Of a stretch of 64,000 nucleotides of DNA, positions 46,001 through 57,684 are shown in pieces (position 1 is the stretch's first letter; the number at the start of each line of letters is the position of its first letter). The DNA is from Yamagishiella unicocca (Eukaryota; Chlorophyta; Chlorophyceae; Chlamydomonadales; Volvocaceae). A program made the translations under genes and the position numbers. Below the pieces are notes generated by a model, which saw only the letters and a list, made by a program, of their open reading frames with translations, had not been told where the DNA came from and did no database searches. The stretch is taken from NCBI GenBank assembly GCA_003116995.1, contig BDSL01000037.1, forward strand, positions 434,001 through 498,000, read 5' to 3'.

Positions 46001-47050
46001 GCTGGCCCCAACCTCGGATCTATCGTCTCTTGTAGCAGCAGACAGACAGAGACATCGATGCAGCGCTATACTTGCGGAACTGCTGGCAATGCTTGTTCTC
46101 GCATTGTACCGGTATATGTTAACGCTTTTGTATGATTTTAATAAGGTATTGTAATACGGTAATCGTAGGTGAGCCCCACGGCGCCACGGGCGTGTAGCTT
46201 TCCTTGATTGCGTACGGCCAGTGCCGCGTTGCGCATCTTTCACATCCTGCAACCTTCGCAGTGATAAAGTCCTACTGAAAACAATTCCAGTTCTCTTTCC
46301 GATTATTCCAGGGTGTGCGTTGCGTTTCCCGCGGCTCGTGGTGTCCACGAATTGGCGCCTGGTTATTGTCCGGCCCCTGGCATTTGTTTATATCCTTGAT
46401 TTTAGCATGGAAAATCAAGGATATAAACAAATGCCAAATAGCACAGTAAAGAGTGCTATCTTGAAAAATAACCGAGAAACCCGTTGCGCCGCAAACCCGA
46501 CGCGGGGGCAGCCACGTGCTCCTGCGCACAAAAACGAGCATCGAGCAAGCGGCGCGGCCGAAAGGCGCAAGGCAAAAACTGGAGGCGGCCCCCCTGCCCT
46601 GCGGCCGATTTACCGCACAGCGATACCCTTGTTACCTCTATCGGAGGCAGGCCCCAGCAGGCCCAAGAGGGGAACCTTGGGGTTCCCAACCGCGGACCCG
46701 CAACGGCCAAGGGACCTTGCAAAACTGCTTGTACTGATCTACGACCTTCGTGCGCTTCAAAGTTTGGACTCTTTTCTTTGCAATGCCTTGCAAATGCACC
46801 GGAGCCCCGTGCCACCAACCGCGCACCAACAAGACATATGTAGTAACAGACCCGAGAGAGGCAGCGAGCAACGAACATCACGTGTACATTTGTACGCCCC
46901 ATGTGCAAAACTCTTGCGTCAAACTCGTTCCCCTTGCGTACCTGTAGCTGCCGTCCTGCCTCCCCATGCCAGCTAGCTCCAGTTTTCCGTGCCTCCATCC
47001 CTCGCTATCGGCGCGAGGTAGTAAGGCGGGTGCGATGAGCGCGGCGGCAG
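43051..47050. other. Gene-poor region
   Basis: No closed gene model. It contains two copies of the CTGGGTTCGCCCG word near the left end, a perfect 25-bp hairpin at 46379-46435, and short frames such as MAEYLTAETYEAMTRLRAGP at 45950 that lead nowhere. GC is lower on the left and rises to the right. Confidence 0.5.
46379..46435. repeat. Perfect 25-bp inverted repeat
   Basis: Arms 46379-46403 and 46411-46435, beginning GGCATTTGTTTATATCC, with a 7-nt loop AGCATGG. AT-rich arms in a GC-rich neighbourhood. Confidence 0.9.
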
Positions 47051-47151
47051 GGTGGCGGGATGGCTAGGGGGCGCCTGATGAGGCTAGCCGTCGCTCGTGA
47101 GACTGCTGGAAGCTACGTAGCTGCGGCTGCGGCGGCCGCCGCCCTGCCAGC

Positions 47152-47262
47152 ACACGCGTTATACACCACGGCACCACGCGTTATACACCACGCCGCGTTA
47201 TACACCACGCCGCGTTATAAACCACGGGTTATACACCACGCCGCGTTATACACCACCCGGCA
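47152..47262 (+). repeat. 15-bp CGCGTTATACACCAC tandem repeat
   Basis: About six imperfect copies. Confidence 0.9.
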
Positions 47263-47634
47263 CCTCCACGCAGCCGCTGCGATCGTGTATGTTGTAACGA
47301 TTACTGTGTATGTGGATGTGAATGTGTAGGGGTTGGAAGCGTGGAGGAGGGCTGCTGGGCGGAGGTAAACCCGACCGTGCTACGGAATGTTTACCAGACA
47401 AACCCAGCAACTACTAGTGTGGGCAATCAAAAAGCGAACAGACAACAGCTCGCAAAGGGAGCAAGGGGAATGAACAGCTGCAATTGTATGTTTGGGTTTC
47501 ATTCCCGCCGGCGGCTAGCAGGTGGAGTCGCGATCGGCAGCGGCACTGCCGTACAGCCAGCACCTGATTGTTCCTGAAGCCTGATTACCGGGGAGGACTC
47601 GAACCGCTGCCTCCTCCCTCGCGCCGCCCCGCAG

Positions 47635-47811
47635 GTCTACGTGGTGGTCTCGGCATCCGGCCCGCCCTGCACGGACTCGTTCACGGGCCTTCCGCTCCCC
47701 TACTCCATCGCGGGCCTCATGTGCCGGCCTGCCTCGAGCACCGCGGCGGCCAGCGCCACCGCCACCCCCGTCACCAAGCTGCTGCAGTACCTGATTGTTC
47801 CTGAAGCCTGA
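47635..47811 (+). other. Orphan terminal-exon-like frame with KLLQ
   Basis: Preceded by a good acceptor (CGCCGCCCCGCAG). It reads VYVVVSASGPPCTDSFTGLP, then Ala/Thr-rich sequence, TKLLQYLIVPEA and a stop. It could be the last exon of another secreted gene; its KLLQ recalls the S genes. No upstream exon was found. Its last 28 bp are duplicated 227 bp upstream. Confidence 0.3.
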
Positions 47812-48329
47812 TTACCTATGCAAACCCGGCCCCCGGAGTACCTCACGCACCGCGCATGGATCCTCTATCGCGGCCCGCTTTCATCAATTCTAAGGACGCT
47901 CGCCCTTGCACGTTTTCTCCCCTACAGTACCCGAAGCGCACCCGCAGCGACCCACGGGTCCGTCGCCTGTCCTCATCCGCACGCACCGCGCCCCTCAGTG
48001 AGCTCGCCCAACCAGTGACCACCCACCCACCCGCCAGGAGAGCCATCGAGCTGGACGTTGCTAGCTGTAGGGTTTGGCCTCAACAGCAGCAGGGCCCTCC
48101 TGCTGATGAACACACGAAACACGGTGCGGGCGCGCAAGGCTGTGACGACGCCGGGGGTTCGTCCAGCCGCTGCGGCTCGTTGGGCACATCTAGCCCCCGC
48201 AGGAACGGAGGTGCGGTGGTGCTAACAGTGCTAACGGTGCTAACGGTGCTAACGGTGCTAAAATCGCGAGATGGGGCGCCGTACACACGTGGCGGCATGC
48301 GCAGCAGCCGTGGGGTGGTACGGTAGCGG

Positions 48330-48352
48330 CCCACTGTAACGGTTACCACTAC
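48330..48352 (-). repeat. Dispersed repeat family 1 fragment
   Basis: CCCACTGTAACGGTTACC, the reverse of the family 1 core, truncated. Confidence 0.5.
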
Positions 48353-49324
48353 TAGTACGGCACCAGCTAGCGGACCTGGTGCATGGAATCACGTCATCTG
48401 AGTGCGCTCCCTGACGGCTGCAATATGGTACGAGCCCCAAGCACCTACCTCCAGAAGGCTTCGCTTCTGGCCCTCCGCGCGGGCCGTCGCCGACCGAACC
48501 ACCACCTCAACCGGAGCGCCGGATGCGTATGTCGCCGTTGACACCATCCACTGTCGCCGTTGACACCGGATCGGTTGTAGGTTTTTACCGTTGCAGGTAC
48601 GTGGGAGGGAGAGAGGATGGGAGGGAGGGAGGCAGAGGCGCGGGACGGCGACGTGAATTGGTTTGCCGCGTCAGGCGGCATAGCTAGCGCCGGCGGCGGT
48701 TACCTATCTAGCTGTCCGTCAGTTGGTTCAGGATGATGTGGCAGAGTGTAACAAGTATAACAGTGGGGAGGCTCGAATGGTTCGTGTGATAAAGTTCGGC
48801 GGCTAGGAAAACATTCACTGCTGTCCGCAGGGGCCAAGCAAGACGCGGGACGCAGACGACGAGAGGTTGCACGCACCCGCAGCAGTGCTGGCCGCCAAGA
48901 CGATCCGCTCGCCCTAGAGGCTGCGCGCTGCGGCCGGGAGGGAATGCTGGAAGGAGGATAGGAGGAAGGGCGGGAAGAAGGATAGGAGGAAGGGCGGGAA
49001 GAGGAAGGAGCAGGGAGCGAGGGCGAGGGAGGGAGGTAGAGATGGGAGCAGAACTAGTCAACTAGCAAGGTGAGTGATCACGTAATTGGTACCGTACTGG
49101 TATATTGGTTGCGTGTGTCGTCGTCGCTGGGGCCAGGACAAGCGCACGGGGGCGGGGATGACGGGCAACCGCCGTATTCATGGGTTTTACGTGTGGGTTG
49201 CTAGGTGCGTCCTTCACAGTGGGCTGCGTCACTGATGCTGCGAGCTAGGAGCTGAGGACCGGAACGATAGGTCGGGATGGCCGCGGCACCGCCCTTCCAA
49301 CTGCATGCCGGAGTGCTCCGGCAT

Positions 49325-49490
49325 AACTTTTGTTGTAACGGTTACATTGGGTTCCAGACCAAGAGGTAGAACCATCGGGCGCATCGCCTGACACTGAACA
49401 AGACTATCAGTAGTAGTAGTGATAACTGTTGCTGTTACAGTAGGCCCCAGACCAGCCATCGGGCGCATCGCCTGACACTGAAAGAGACCC
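49325..49490 (+). repeat. Two adjacent family 1 copies
   Basis: First copy about 49325-49410 (GTTGTAACGGTTACATTGGG ... CATCGCCTGACACTGAAC). A second, internally deleted copy at about 49425-49490 has GTTACAGTAGGCCCCAGACC and GCATCGCCTGACACTGAA. Confidence 0.75.
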
Positions 49491-50832
49491 AGGAAGAAGA
49501 ACAACATTAGGAACGTAGTGATCCGTATGTATGCCCGGTTTGGAAGACCATCCCGCCGCTCCCATCGCGACCCACCGGCTGATGACAGCTGATGAAGACA
49601 GCTGCAGCAGCAGCAGCAACAGCAACAGCGCAGCCAGCAGCGCCGTTGAGAATGTACGCAACGGAGGCGCCACCGCCGCACCATCGCTGCGAAAGCCGCC
49701 GCTGCGGGCACGACCAGCCGAGAACATTATTATCCTCATGCTGCTGGGAGAGGCTGCTGGAAGCTGCGGTCGCGGTCGCGACTCAGGGCTCAGGGAACCG
49801 CCTTCGAACGCAAAAACAGGGTTGGCAAAGGGAAGGCCGTCTGGCTGCCAATATTTGGGCTGGCGGCTCGGCAGGGCCGGCGGCGACCGGAAGGTATGTT
49901 CGGCTTATACCGCCAGACGGATCGTTGTTGATCATTTCGTTCGTTCCAAGTCAACGCGGTTCATACTAGTAAAGTTTTCGTTGAGGCCCTTTGAGGCCTG
50001 ATCGCTTCGCTGCCTGTCTTTGCTCGTCATGTACCACCGACCGCACTTCTGGCTGAGGGAGCGGAGCGGCAGGTCGCGAGGTGGCAGGTCGCGAGGTGGC
50101 AGGTCGCGAGGTGACGGAACGATACGAGTGACGGTGACACCGGCGCGACGCGCTGGGTCTCTCGGTTGCTCGGCTTACTCGAGCCATACAGAACGGCTAT
50201 GCCGTAGCCCCGCTTTCCGCTCCGTTCGTCTTCCAAGAGGGCCTTTCGAGATGAGCTGCGTTGCGCGAAGGCGAAGACGCGTAGCTGCGGCGATAAATCG
50301 ATTGCTGGATTCAGGCGTTCGCCAACTGTCAACTGTAAATTGCGACGCGACCGATCTCCTGCTGACTGCGAAATGGGCAACCGCCCGTTCTGAGGTTGGG
50401 ATAACCGTCGTCGCGAGCGCTAACCGTCACGAGGATCTGTCCTTGTCCAGGGTTGGATGGCAACGAGTGACAGCCGAAGTCTCGCTGATGCGAACGGCTG
50501 CCGCGGTCCGCCTTGCTGCATCCTAACTCGCCGCCATCCAGCAAGCAGCATTATTCGCCCGACAAGAATCCGTGCAAAATCGCTCCCTTTTATTTGTCCG
50601 TAAATGTTATATACATTATCCGCCGCACAGTAACCTCGGCAACGTCAAGTCCTATTCACCCACTTCAGACATGCGGTTCATACAGTAGGCCGCAACTACG
50701 CACACACGTTCGTCCTTCGCCCCGCACAGCAACGCAAAGCTTGGGCGCTGAAACCACATATTTTCCCACCAGCCCCCATTGTTCTGCTATCAGCACATTG
50801 GCCGGGGTCTTCTTAGCGACGTCGCGTCGGAC

Positions 50833-53648
50833 ATGGCAGCAGCTGATCGTCTAGGCAACGGCATCGCGCCGCGCCGCGCGGGCCCGCCGCCCCGCCGCCT
50901 CATCACCCGGGCGCAACGCGCCAATGCCCCCTTCTCCTCTCTGGCCCTGGTAGCTGCTGTCACCACCTTCGCCGTGACCGTGTCCTTCCTGCAGCAGCTC
51001 CCTCTGGCTGGTGAGTGGGTGGGTGGGTGCGTTTTTTTTGTGCCCGATCGTGCCATAACCAAAGAAGTCTCAACCTTTCGGAGGGGAGGACAGGAAGGGA
51101 GCAAAGGACCGGTCGGGGGTATTACGGACACCTCGCGACAGCCATCTAGAACATGGGCCATACGCCAGGCAGCTGCATCGAAGTTGGCGTCAAGGAGTTC
51201 GGGGTCCGGTCAGGACAGGAGGAGGTCGAGGCAGGCTGACGGGGGCTGCAAGCGAGGGGGTCAGGGATTCCAGGGACGCTCCCTCTTCCTAGCCGCAGTC
51301 ACTTCGAGGAACTTGTTGTGCGAGTTGGCGAGGTGACCCATGGGTCTCGCTGTAAGTGAGGCGGTCGAGGGCCGACAACGCATGCGTTGCTGCAGCCGCG
51401 CGACCCACGGGGCGGCAGTGCGCGACCCTACCCAGCGACAAGCAGCAGTTCCAAGCTGCTTCCAGAACTTCGATCCGTTGAGCCACCACCCTCCTAATCG
51501 ATCGAGTCGCCCTCCTCCTGTCCGTCCTCTACCGTCCTCGCATGCAGGTGCCGCAAGGAGCCTCCACAGCAGCGTCGATAGTTCCAAAGTCTTCTCCAGT
51601 GGTGCGTGTGCATCGAACCCTGGGCGACCTGGCACTTAGTTTGTTTTCCCGGCACGTGCAGCCTGCCGTACATGCACCTCTCTGCATACGCGCTTTCCTT
51701 AAGGACACCCTCGTTCAGCAACGAACCCGACGTGGCGCAGTCTACCGTTTCCCTCGCTGCCTTATGCGACAGCGGCGCCGTGGAGCGCCCGGAGGTCCTA
51801 CACACAACTGCGATGGAAAAGAGGAAACGCAGAAGAAGGATACAGAGTAGAAAGAGATAATGCATGCATATTTTCTGCTTTAGAGAAGCGGTGCAACGAC
51901 GATGAACATCCCTCTTGCGCGCTCACTGCGGCTAGACAACTCAACCAAAGCCGCGTTCACCTGATCCACATGCTCGTGCCACACCCTAGCTTAAAATCCA
52001 TCCATCCAACCCCAGATCACTCAATATCACCATCTGCATGCATGCCGCTCTCAGTTGCTGTCCTCAGCAGTCCGCTGCTGCTACGACGCTGTTCGCTCAC
52101 ACCTCCATCGCTGCGCAGTGCTGCTGCTCCTCCACAAGCCCCCAACCGCCTTTCCCCCTCGCTCCGTCCCCCCCGGACCCCGCCATGCATGCTCGCTCCC
52201 CCAACCCAGGCAGCGCCGTCAACGTGGCCGTGCCCTCGGTCGGCGTCAACGTCGACGTCAAGGGCCAGCAGCAGAGCGGCGGCGGCGGCGGCGCCGCTGG
52301 CAGCGGCGCCGCTGCGACCACTTCAAGTGGCTCCGCCGGCAGCGGCGTCCAGGTACGGGCGCCGTACACCAGTGTGTCAGTAGGTGGCGGCGGCAGTGGC
52401 GGCGGCGGCAGTGGCGGCGGCGGCGGCGGCGGTGGCAGCTCCGGCAGCGGCCCCTCGGGTGGCTCTTCCGCCGGGGGTGGCGGTGGTAACGCCAACGCCA
52501 GCAGCGGTGTCCAGGTCCGGGCGCCGTACACGACTGTGTCTGTTGGCGGCGGCGGCGGCTCTGGCGGCGGCTCTGGCGGCGGCTCTGGCGGTGGCGCCGG
52601 CGGCGGCGGCAGCTCTGGCGGCGGTTCTGGTGGTGGCTCCAGTGGTTCTGCTGCCAATGCCAGCAGCGCTGCCAATGTGCAGGTTCGAGCGCCGTACACG
52701 ACTGTGTCAACCGGCGGCGGCGGCGGTGGCGGCTCCGGCGCCGGTACTTCCGGCAGCAGCTCCAGCAGCGGTGTGGAGGTCCGGGCGCCCTTCACCAGCG
52801 TATCAGTCGGCGGCAGCGGCGGCTCCGGCTCTTCGGGCTCTGGTGCATCATCCTCCGGCGGCAGCGGCGGCGGCGGCGGCGGCTCCAGCGGCGGTGTGCA
52901 GGTCCGGGCGCCCTTCACCAGCGTATCGGTTGGGTCAGCTGGCAGCCAGGTACGCTCGTACGGCAGTGCGGGGTACGGCGGCGAGGGTGATGGTGGGATA
53001 CGGCGGGGTACGGCAGGCACTGGAGCGGCAGCGACCGGGGGCCCGGGAACGGTGGGGTCGGGGCCGGGGTGGGGCGGGTTTGGGGGGGGGCAGCAGGAGG
53101 CGCCCGGCATTTACCACCGGTAGCAGCACAACATCACTGTCCTTGCTTTGTAGCAGCACAACACCACTGTCCTTGCTTTGCATCCTTGCACTGTGCAGCT
53201 CCGTCCATCCTAGGGCTCCTTGTTGCTGCTGAGACCCTGGGGTCAGGGTCAGGGTCAGGGTTTTCTTTGTAAACCCTGGCGCACCCCACCACACTCGCTT
53301 TCTCTGTCGTACACGGGTCCTCCTTGCAACCACACTCGCTCCTCCTCTACCCCGACTCGCTACGCCCCAATCGCGTCGACCCGGCCACCTTGACACCCTC
53401 CCCCTCCGGCCCCCGGTTTTCCCCCCACTTCTCCCACTCCGCAACCCACCCCTCAACCCACCCCTCAACCCCGCCCTCTGGCGGCTCGCAGTCGTCCGAC
53501 GGCAAGGGGCACGGCAGGTCGGTCGGTTGCCAAACTGGGCTGTTCGACGGTTGGCAGTTGGCGGTCGGTGGTTGAGATAAAGGAAAATACCCGCGGAGGA
53601 AGGATGCATGCGTGCGCCGCGTTGACCCCTGCAGCGGCGACAACAGCT

Positions 53649-53696
<48 letters not shown>

Positions 53697-56600
53697 GCCC
53701 CCACAGATGCGCTAGTGTTCGTTCGCCCAACCCCGCAAGCAACGCTCTACAGGAGGTCAGCCGGCCATGGCGCCGGGGTGACCTCCCGCGCGCTACCCAC
53801 CTGCCTCTTATCGCGTGCCGTACTCGTCAGAGGTTCGCGCTAACAACCCAACTAACAAAACCGCCCTCCACTTGCCGTCTTCACCCGCGCCGTGCGTGCA
53901 GCGGCTGCGTCACGCTGCCCGGCATCGGCGTCATCGGCTGGTCCGGTGGGTGCCGTCGCAGCCGCAGCCTGCAGCAGGTGGGGCCGGGTGGCTGGCTGGC
54001 TGGGTGGCTGGCTGGCTGGGTGGCTGGGTGGTTGGGTGGGTGGCTGGTTGGGTGGGTGGGTGAGTGGGTGGGTGGGTGGGTGGGTGGGTGGGTGGGTGGG
54101 TGGGTGGGTGGGTGGGTGGCGAGGAAGCCTCCGTGTACCGAAAACGGGTCGCGAAGAAACTCATCGTGTAGCCTGAATAGGAACGGAACCAACAGCCAGG
54201 TGCCGTGTATGTGGTTCGTTGGGTGGGTCCATCGCGCCGTGCGATCAACCCGCCGGCTGATTGCACCACCATTCGGGCCTGTAGGCCGCGCACAGCGCGT
54301 GGCGGCAGACTTTAAACCCTTAACACACTAGGGGTTTCGAGGCATCGCAGGATACCCGGGTCGTGCCCCTGGGTATCCTTCAACTCTTCTGCATGCGCTC
54401 GCAGACGCCCGGGGCCCCTACTAACACACAACACACCCGGACCCCGCTGTCCACCCCCTGCTAACACCCCCTCTGGATTCGCGGATTCTCTTATCAACCC
54501 CCCCTGGACCCCGCTGGCCACACCGCTGCCCCCCTCGCAAATTGCAGGTCGATGTGAATACGGGCTACGCTACCGTGGGTGTGGGCAAGTCGGGCAGGTG
54601 AGGGGGGAGGGGGGAGACTGGGAGGGAGGGGCTGGGAGGGAGCGGGAGGGCTCGGAGGGAGGGGAGGGGAGGAAGAGATACGAGAGGAAACCCGTGGGTC
54701 GGCACTAAATAGGAAATATGATAAAAAAAACTCGTTTGGTACACGGGGGGTTACAAGTAAAGGACCGGTAACTCGACTAGGGTAATGTAGTTGGTGCATA
54801 GCCTTCATACGTCGGAACGCGCGCGCATGCTACTGGACGGCCACACAGACGGACGCGACGACGCAGGGGGGGGGGGAGTGGAGGACTGGGGAGCGAGGTG
54901 GACGAATGACTGAAGCGGTAACGGTAGCACGGTACGAGCATGTCAGTTCGTTGGGCGTTGCCGTTGTTGGTTCATCGCTGGACACACAGAAAGACACTCC
55001 AGCAGGCCATCGGGTACGAACGAGGGTAAGGCTCTTTTGTCGCCTCCGCTATGAGTTACGACCCTCCTAATCCTCTCCCTCTGTACGCAATATTAAATGT
55101 GCCTTGCGCAGTGGCTTCGTGTCAGTGCCTGTGGGTGGTGTCAATGTCGGTTGGGGCCGCCGCAGCCGCCAACTGCTGTCGGACGGCTCCCCCTCCACCA
55201 CTGCGCGGAGCGCAGTCAGCGCTAACGACAACTACCCAACTACCATCGTCACGGCACCTATTACCAGTGTGCAGGACACGAGGGATCAGGTAAGCACCGG
55301 CAGCTGTCGCGTACGTCGCCCGCCGCCACCATGTACCAGAAAGGAAAGCAGCTTCCGTCTAGGGCGCCAAACCAAGCAATTGGAAAAACATGCATGCGTT
55401 CACCACCATCCGCCACCAAGCTCCCAAAGATGCTGAACTCGCGGGTCGTCCAACCGCCAACCGCCAACCGCCAACCGCCAACCGCCAACTGCTAACCGCA
55501 GACTGTGGTGCGCAACGCCTACGCGGATGTCAAGGTGGACAAGACCACTGGCAGGTGTGTTCGGGAGGGGGGGGGCGCGGGCGGGTGGAGGGGTTACAAG
55601 CAAAAACAGGGCAGGTGGGGGGTTTACAAACGAACACCGGGCAGGCGGGGGGCCCCCGGGCGGATGGGGGGTGCGGGCAGGTGGGGTGCGGGCAGGTGGG
55701 GAAAAGGGATACCGGTATGTCCGCCTCGTGGTCGGGAGCTTAGGGGAGGGGTCGGGAGTGGGACTGCAAAAATGTTCTGTTACTCGACGTGGGAAGCGTA
55801 GCTGGCGCTTAGGCTTCCGGCATAAGGGGGGGGGGAGAGAAGAATCTGCCCCTTGCTTTGCGTAGACAGCTACTGCCTAGCTGCCTTTCCAATCACACCT
55901 TTCCACGGAACTAACCAACCAACTAAATTATTGACCTAGCTTTCTGCCACATCCCCTCCCCCTGTTGCCGAAAATCGGTATCCGACGCCCATGCGCCACG
56001 TATCCTGTCCCGTCGTGTAAACGGCTTTTATGCCATTTCCCCTGTTGCCTACAGCGGCTGCGTCAAGGTGCCTGGATGGGCCAATGTGGCCTGGGGTGCC
56101 GGCTGCCGCCGCAGCCGCCAGCTGATGGCCCCCCCCGCCAGCACCCCTACTCCCGCCAGCACCCCTACTCCCGCCAGCACCCCTGCTCCCGCCAGCGCCC
56201 CTACTCCCGCCAGCACCCCTACTCCCAGTGGCAACAAACCCAACCCCCAAAACTACCCAACGACAACGGTCACGGCGCCGCTGACCAATGTGCAGGACAC
56301 CCCCAACAAGGTGAGCGGGGCGGCGTGAAGCGGTGCGCGGTGGCGGCACTAGCTAGTAGTCAACGTTACAGGGGGTTCCAGACCGAAAGTCAGAACTAGC
56401 TGGTGGCGTGGACCTCTTGTAGGCCGTCGACCTCTTGCATGGATGGATTGATGGACGCATGGGTCTTGCCTCGAGCCCCTCGGCCCACGTCACTCTCCGT
56501 GGCCGCCTCCAGCCCTCCCTGGACAACAAAACCCAAGCCCCCGACACCATAACGCCCCCACCCCCGGCCGCCAGGGCATGTGGTGTCGTGTAACCGGGTC

Positions 56601-57245
56601 TATTCGGTCCATTCGCCCCGGCAGCCCGACTTGGCGCCTGCGTGCTTTTGTCCGACTACCAACCATCTGCAGGTGCTCCGTCGTCCTCGACCAACCTCCA
56701 GCCGTCCTCCTTTTCACCCCCCCTGCAAGCCTGCACCTCCCACCCTCATCCTTTTCACCTTCCTTGCAAGCCTGCACCTCGCCCCTCATCATTTTCGCCT
56801 CCCCTGCACGCCTGCTGCCTGCTGTCCGCAGGTCCAGGTGGACAACAGCTACGCGGACGTCAATGTCGACAAGAGGGACGGCAGGTGGGCAGCCCGGGGA
56901 GGCCCCCGGAGCAGGGGGGAAGGGGGGGGGGTTGAGGTTGGGGGCTTCAGCGAGCACCGGGAATGCTGAGTACGGACACGCACCCAATCCCAATCCTTGG
57001 GATTGACCCATACCGCATCAGGAACTGGAGAAGCTGTTGGATGGTGGGTGCAAAAGCCATCGTGCGACGCGTTTCCGCGTCCCCAAGCCCACACCGTTGT
57101 CTGCGTGCGTTGTTTTCCAGCCAACCAGGCCCCCCCTCCCCTCCTTCCCTCCTTCACCCCCCGATACCGTTTCCCTGTGCGCAGTGGCTGTGTCGACGTG
57201 CCTGTCGCCGGCACCATCAACTGGGGCAAGGGCTGCAAGAAGTAG
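50833..57245 (+). CDS. S4: modular secreted protein with alternating exons
   Basis: Eleven exons: 50833-51010, 51548-51601, 52210-52949, 53492-53517, 53902-53977, 54548-54597, 55112-55289, 55502-55554, 56055-56310, 56832-56884 and 57185-57245. All phases close and give 574 aa. Residues 34-53 form a signal peptide or anchor. Exon 3 is a Gly/Ser-rich region with VNVAVPSVGVNVDVKG and five copies of VRAP(Y/F)T(S/T)VSVG. Exons 4-11 then alternate. Even exons are short: NTGYATVGVGKSG, VVRNAYADVKVDKTTG and VQVDNSYADVNVDKRDG; exon 4 is degenerate. Odd exons start SGCVTLPGIGVIGWSGGCRR, SGFVSVPVGGVNVGWGRRSR, SGCVKVPGWANVAWGAGCRR or SGCVDVPVAGTINWGKGCKK. Exons 7 and 9 end NYPTTxVTAPxTxVQDT. The V-x-V alternation predicts beta-strands, and the paired cysteines suggest one disulphide per module. 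Exon 9 has six ASTPTP-type repeats. Family not recognised; extracellular location inferred. Exons 2 and 4 are the least certain. Confidence 0.78.
53638..53695 (+). repeat. CAG/GCA trinucleotide repeat in S4 intron 4
   Basis: About 15 uninterrupted GCA triplets, flanked by ACAACAGCT and GCGGCC. Confidence 0.95.
53985..54120 (+). repeat. GGCT/GGGT tetranucleotide repeat, G4-forming
   Basis: A GGCTGGCTGGGT array grades into at least 13 GGGT units (54058-54117) on the sense strand of S4 intron 5. Runs of GGG separated by one T are ideal for G-quadruplex formation in the transcript. Confidence 0.95.
54470..54505 (-). repeat. Dispersed repeat family 2 fragment in S4 intron 5
   Basis: CTGGATTCGCGGATTCTC then TTATCAACCCCCC, the reverse of the 39855-39895 copy. 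Confidence 0.6.
54755..54785 (+). repeat. Dispersed repeat family 2 fragment in S4 intron 6
   Basis: GGACCGGTAACTCGACTAGGG, close to the GGTAACTCGACATGGG words at 6915-6955. Confidence 0.55.
55450..55501 (+). repeat. 7-bp CCAACCG repeat at an S4 splice acceptor
   Basis: Six copies of CCAACCG/CAACCGC lead directly into the AG of S4 exon 8, replacing the usual pyrimidine tract. Confidence 0.9.
56345..56400 (+). repeat. Dispersed repeat family 1 fragment in S4 intron 9
   Basis: AACGTTACAGGGGGTTCCAG followed by ACCGAAAGTCAGAACTAG. Confidence 0.55.
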
Positions 57246-57684
57246 CGCCATTCGCGCGAGTCGGAGAGCGGGATATCAAACGCATGGCTGCGGGATTGCT
57301 CTCGGAGCCCCTGGTCCCGACCACTTAGTGAGTCGTCACTGCCGAAGTACGCCATGGCAGGGAAATAAAGGAGCGCGTTATTTGTCGCTTCGGAGTCCTT
57401 CATGCGACATAATGCCGACGCAAGAACTGTAGCATACTGACTCTCAATCCCTGTCAATCATCTGGGCGGCCTTAACACCCGCCGCAGCGGCTGTGCGTCT
57501 ACAGACCACTTAAGTCTTCTTGCGACGGCGTCAGCGGTGCTGCTGCATGTCCATCGTTTGTCATCTTTGTTATACAATTCGAGGTTAGCGGTGCATATAT
57601 TGGATATATGGTTTGGTGGCACACAGGTGGCTTGGGCTCGTCACTTCGTGTTGCTCCTCACTTCTTAGCTGCGGCTTTGTGGTA

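Larger units (their letters stand above)
47051..50832. other. Repeat- and fragment-rich region before S4
   Basis: Fragments only. A signal-like start at 47060 (MARGRLMRLAVARE) runs into a 15-bp repeat. An orphan terminal-exon-like frame lies at 47635-47811. There are GTGCTAACG 10-mers at 48212-48262, a 24-bp GGATAGGAGGAAGGGCGGGA duplication at 48955-49005, family 1 copies at 49325-49490 and three GGCAGGTCGCGAGGT units at 50070-50112. On the minus strand, 49729-49550 reads like a signal-peptide exon (LLAALLLLLLLLQLSSSAV), with no exon found to follow it. Confidence 0.5.

Noticed and set aside
52097..53110. 337-aa minus-strand Pro-rich ORF
   Set aside because: It is antisense to the Gly/Ser-rich S4 exon 3, which has in-frame VRAPYTSVSV repeats and correct splice phases.
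53238..53280. GGGTCAGGGTCAGGGTTTT as telomere-like sequence
   Set aside because: The 6-bp GGTCAG unit does not match TTTTAGGG or TTTAGGG and has only three copies, in S4 intron 3.
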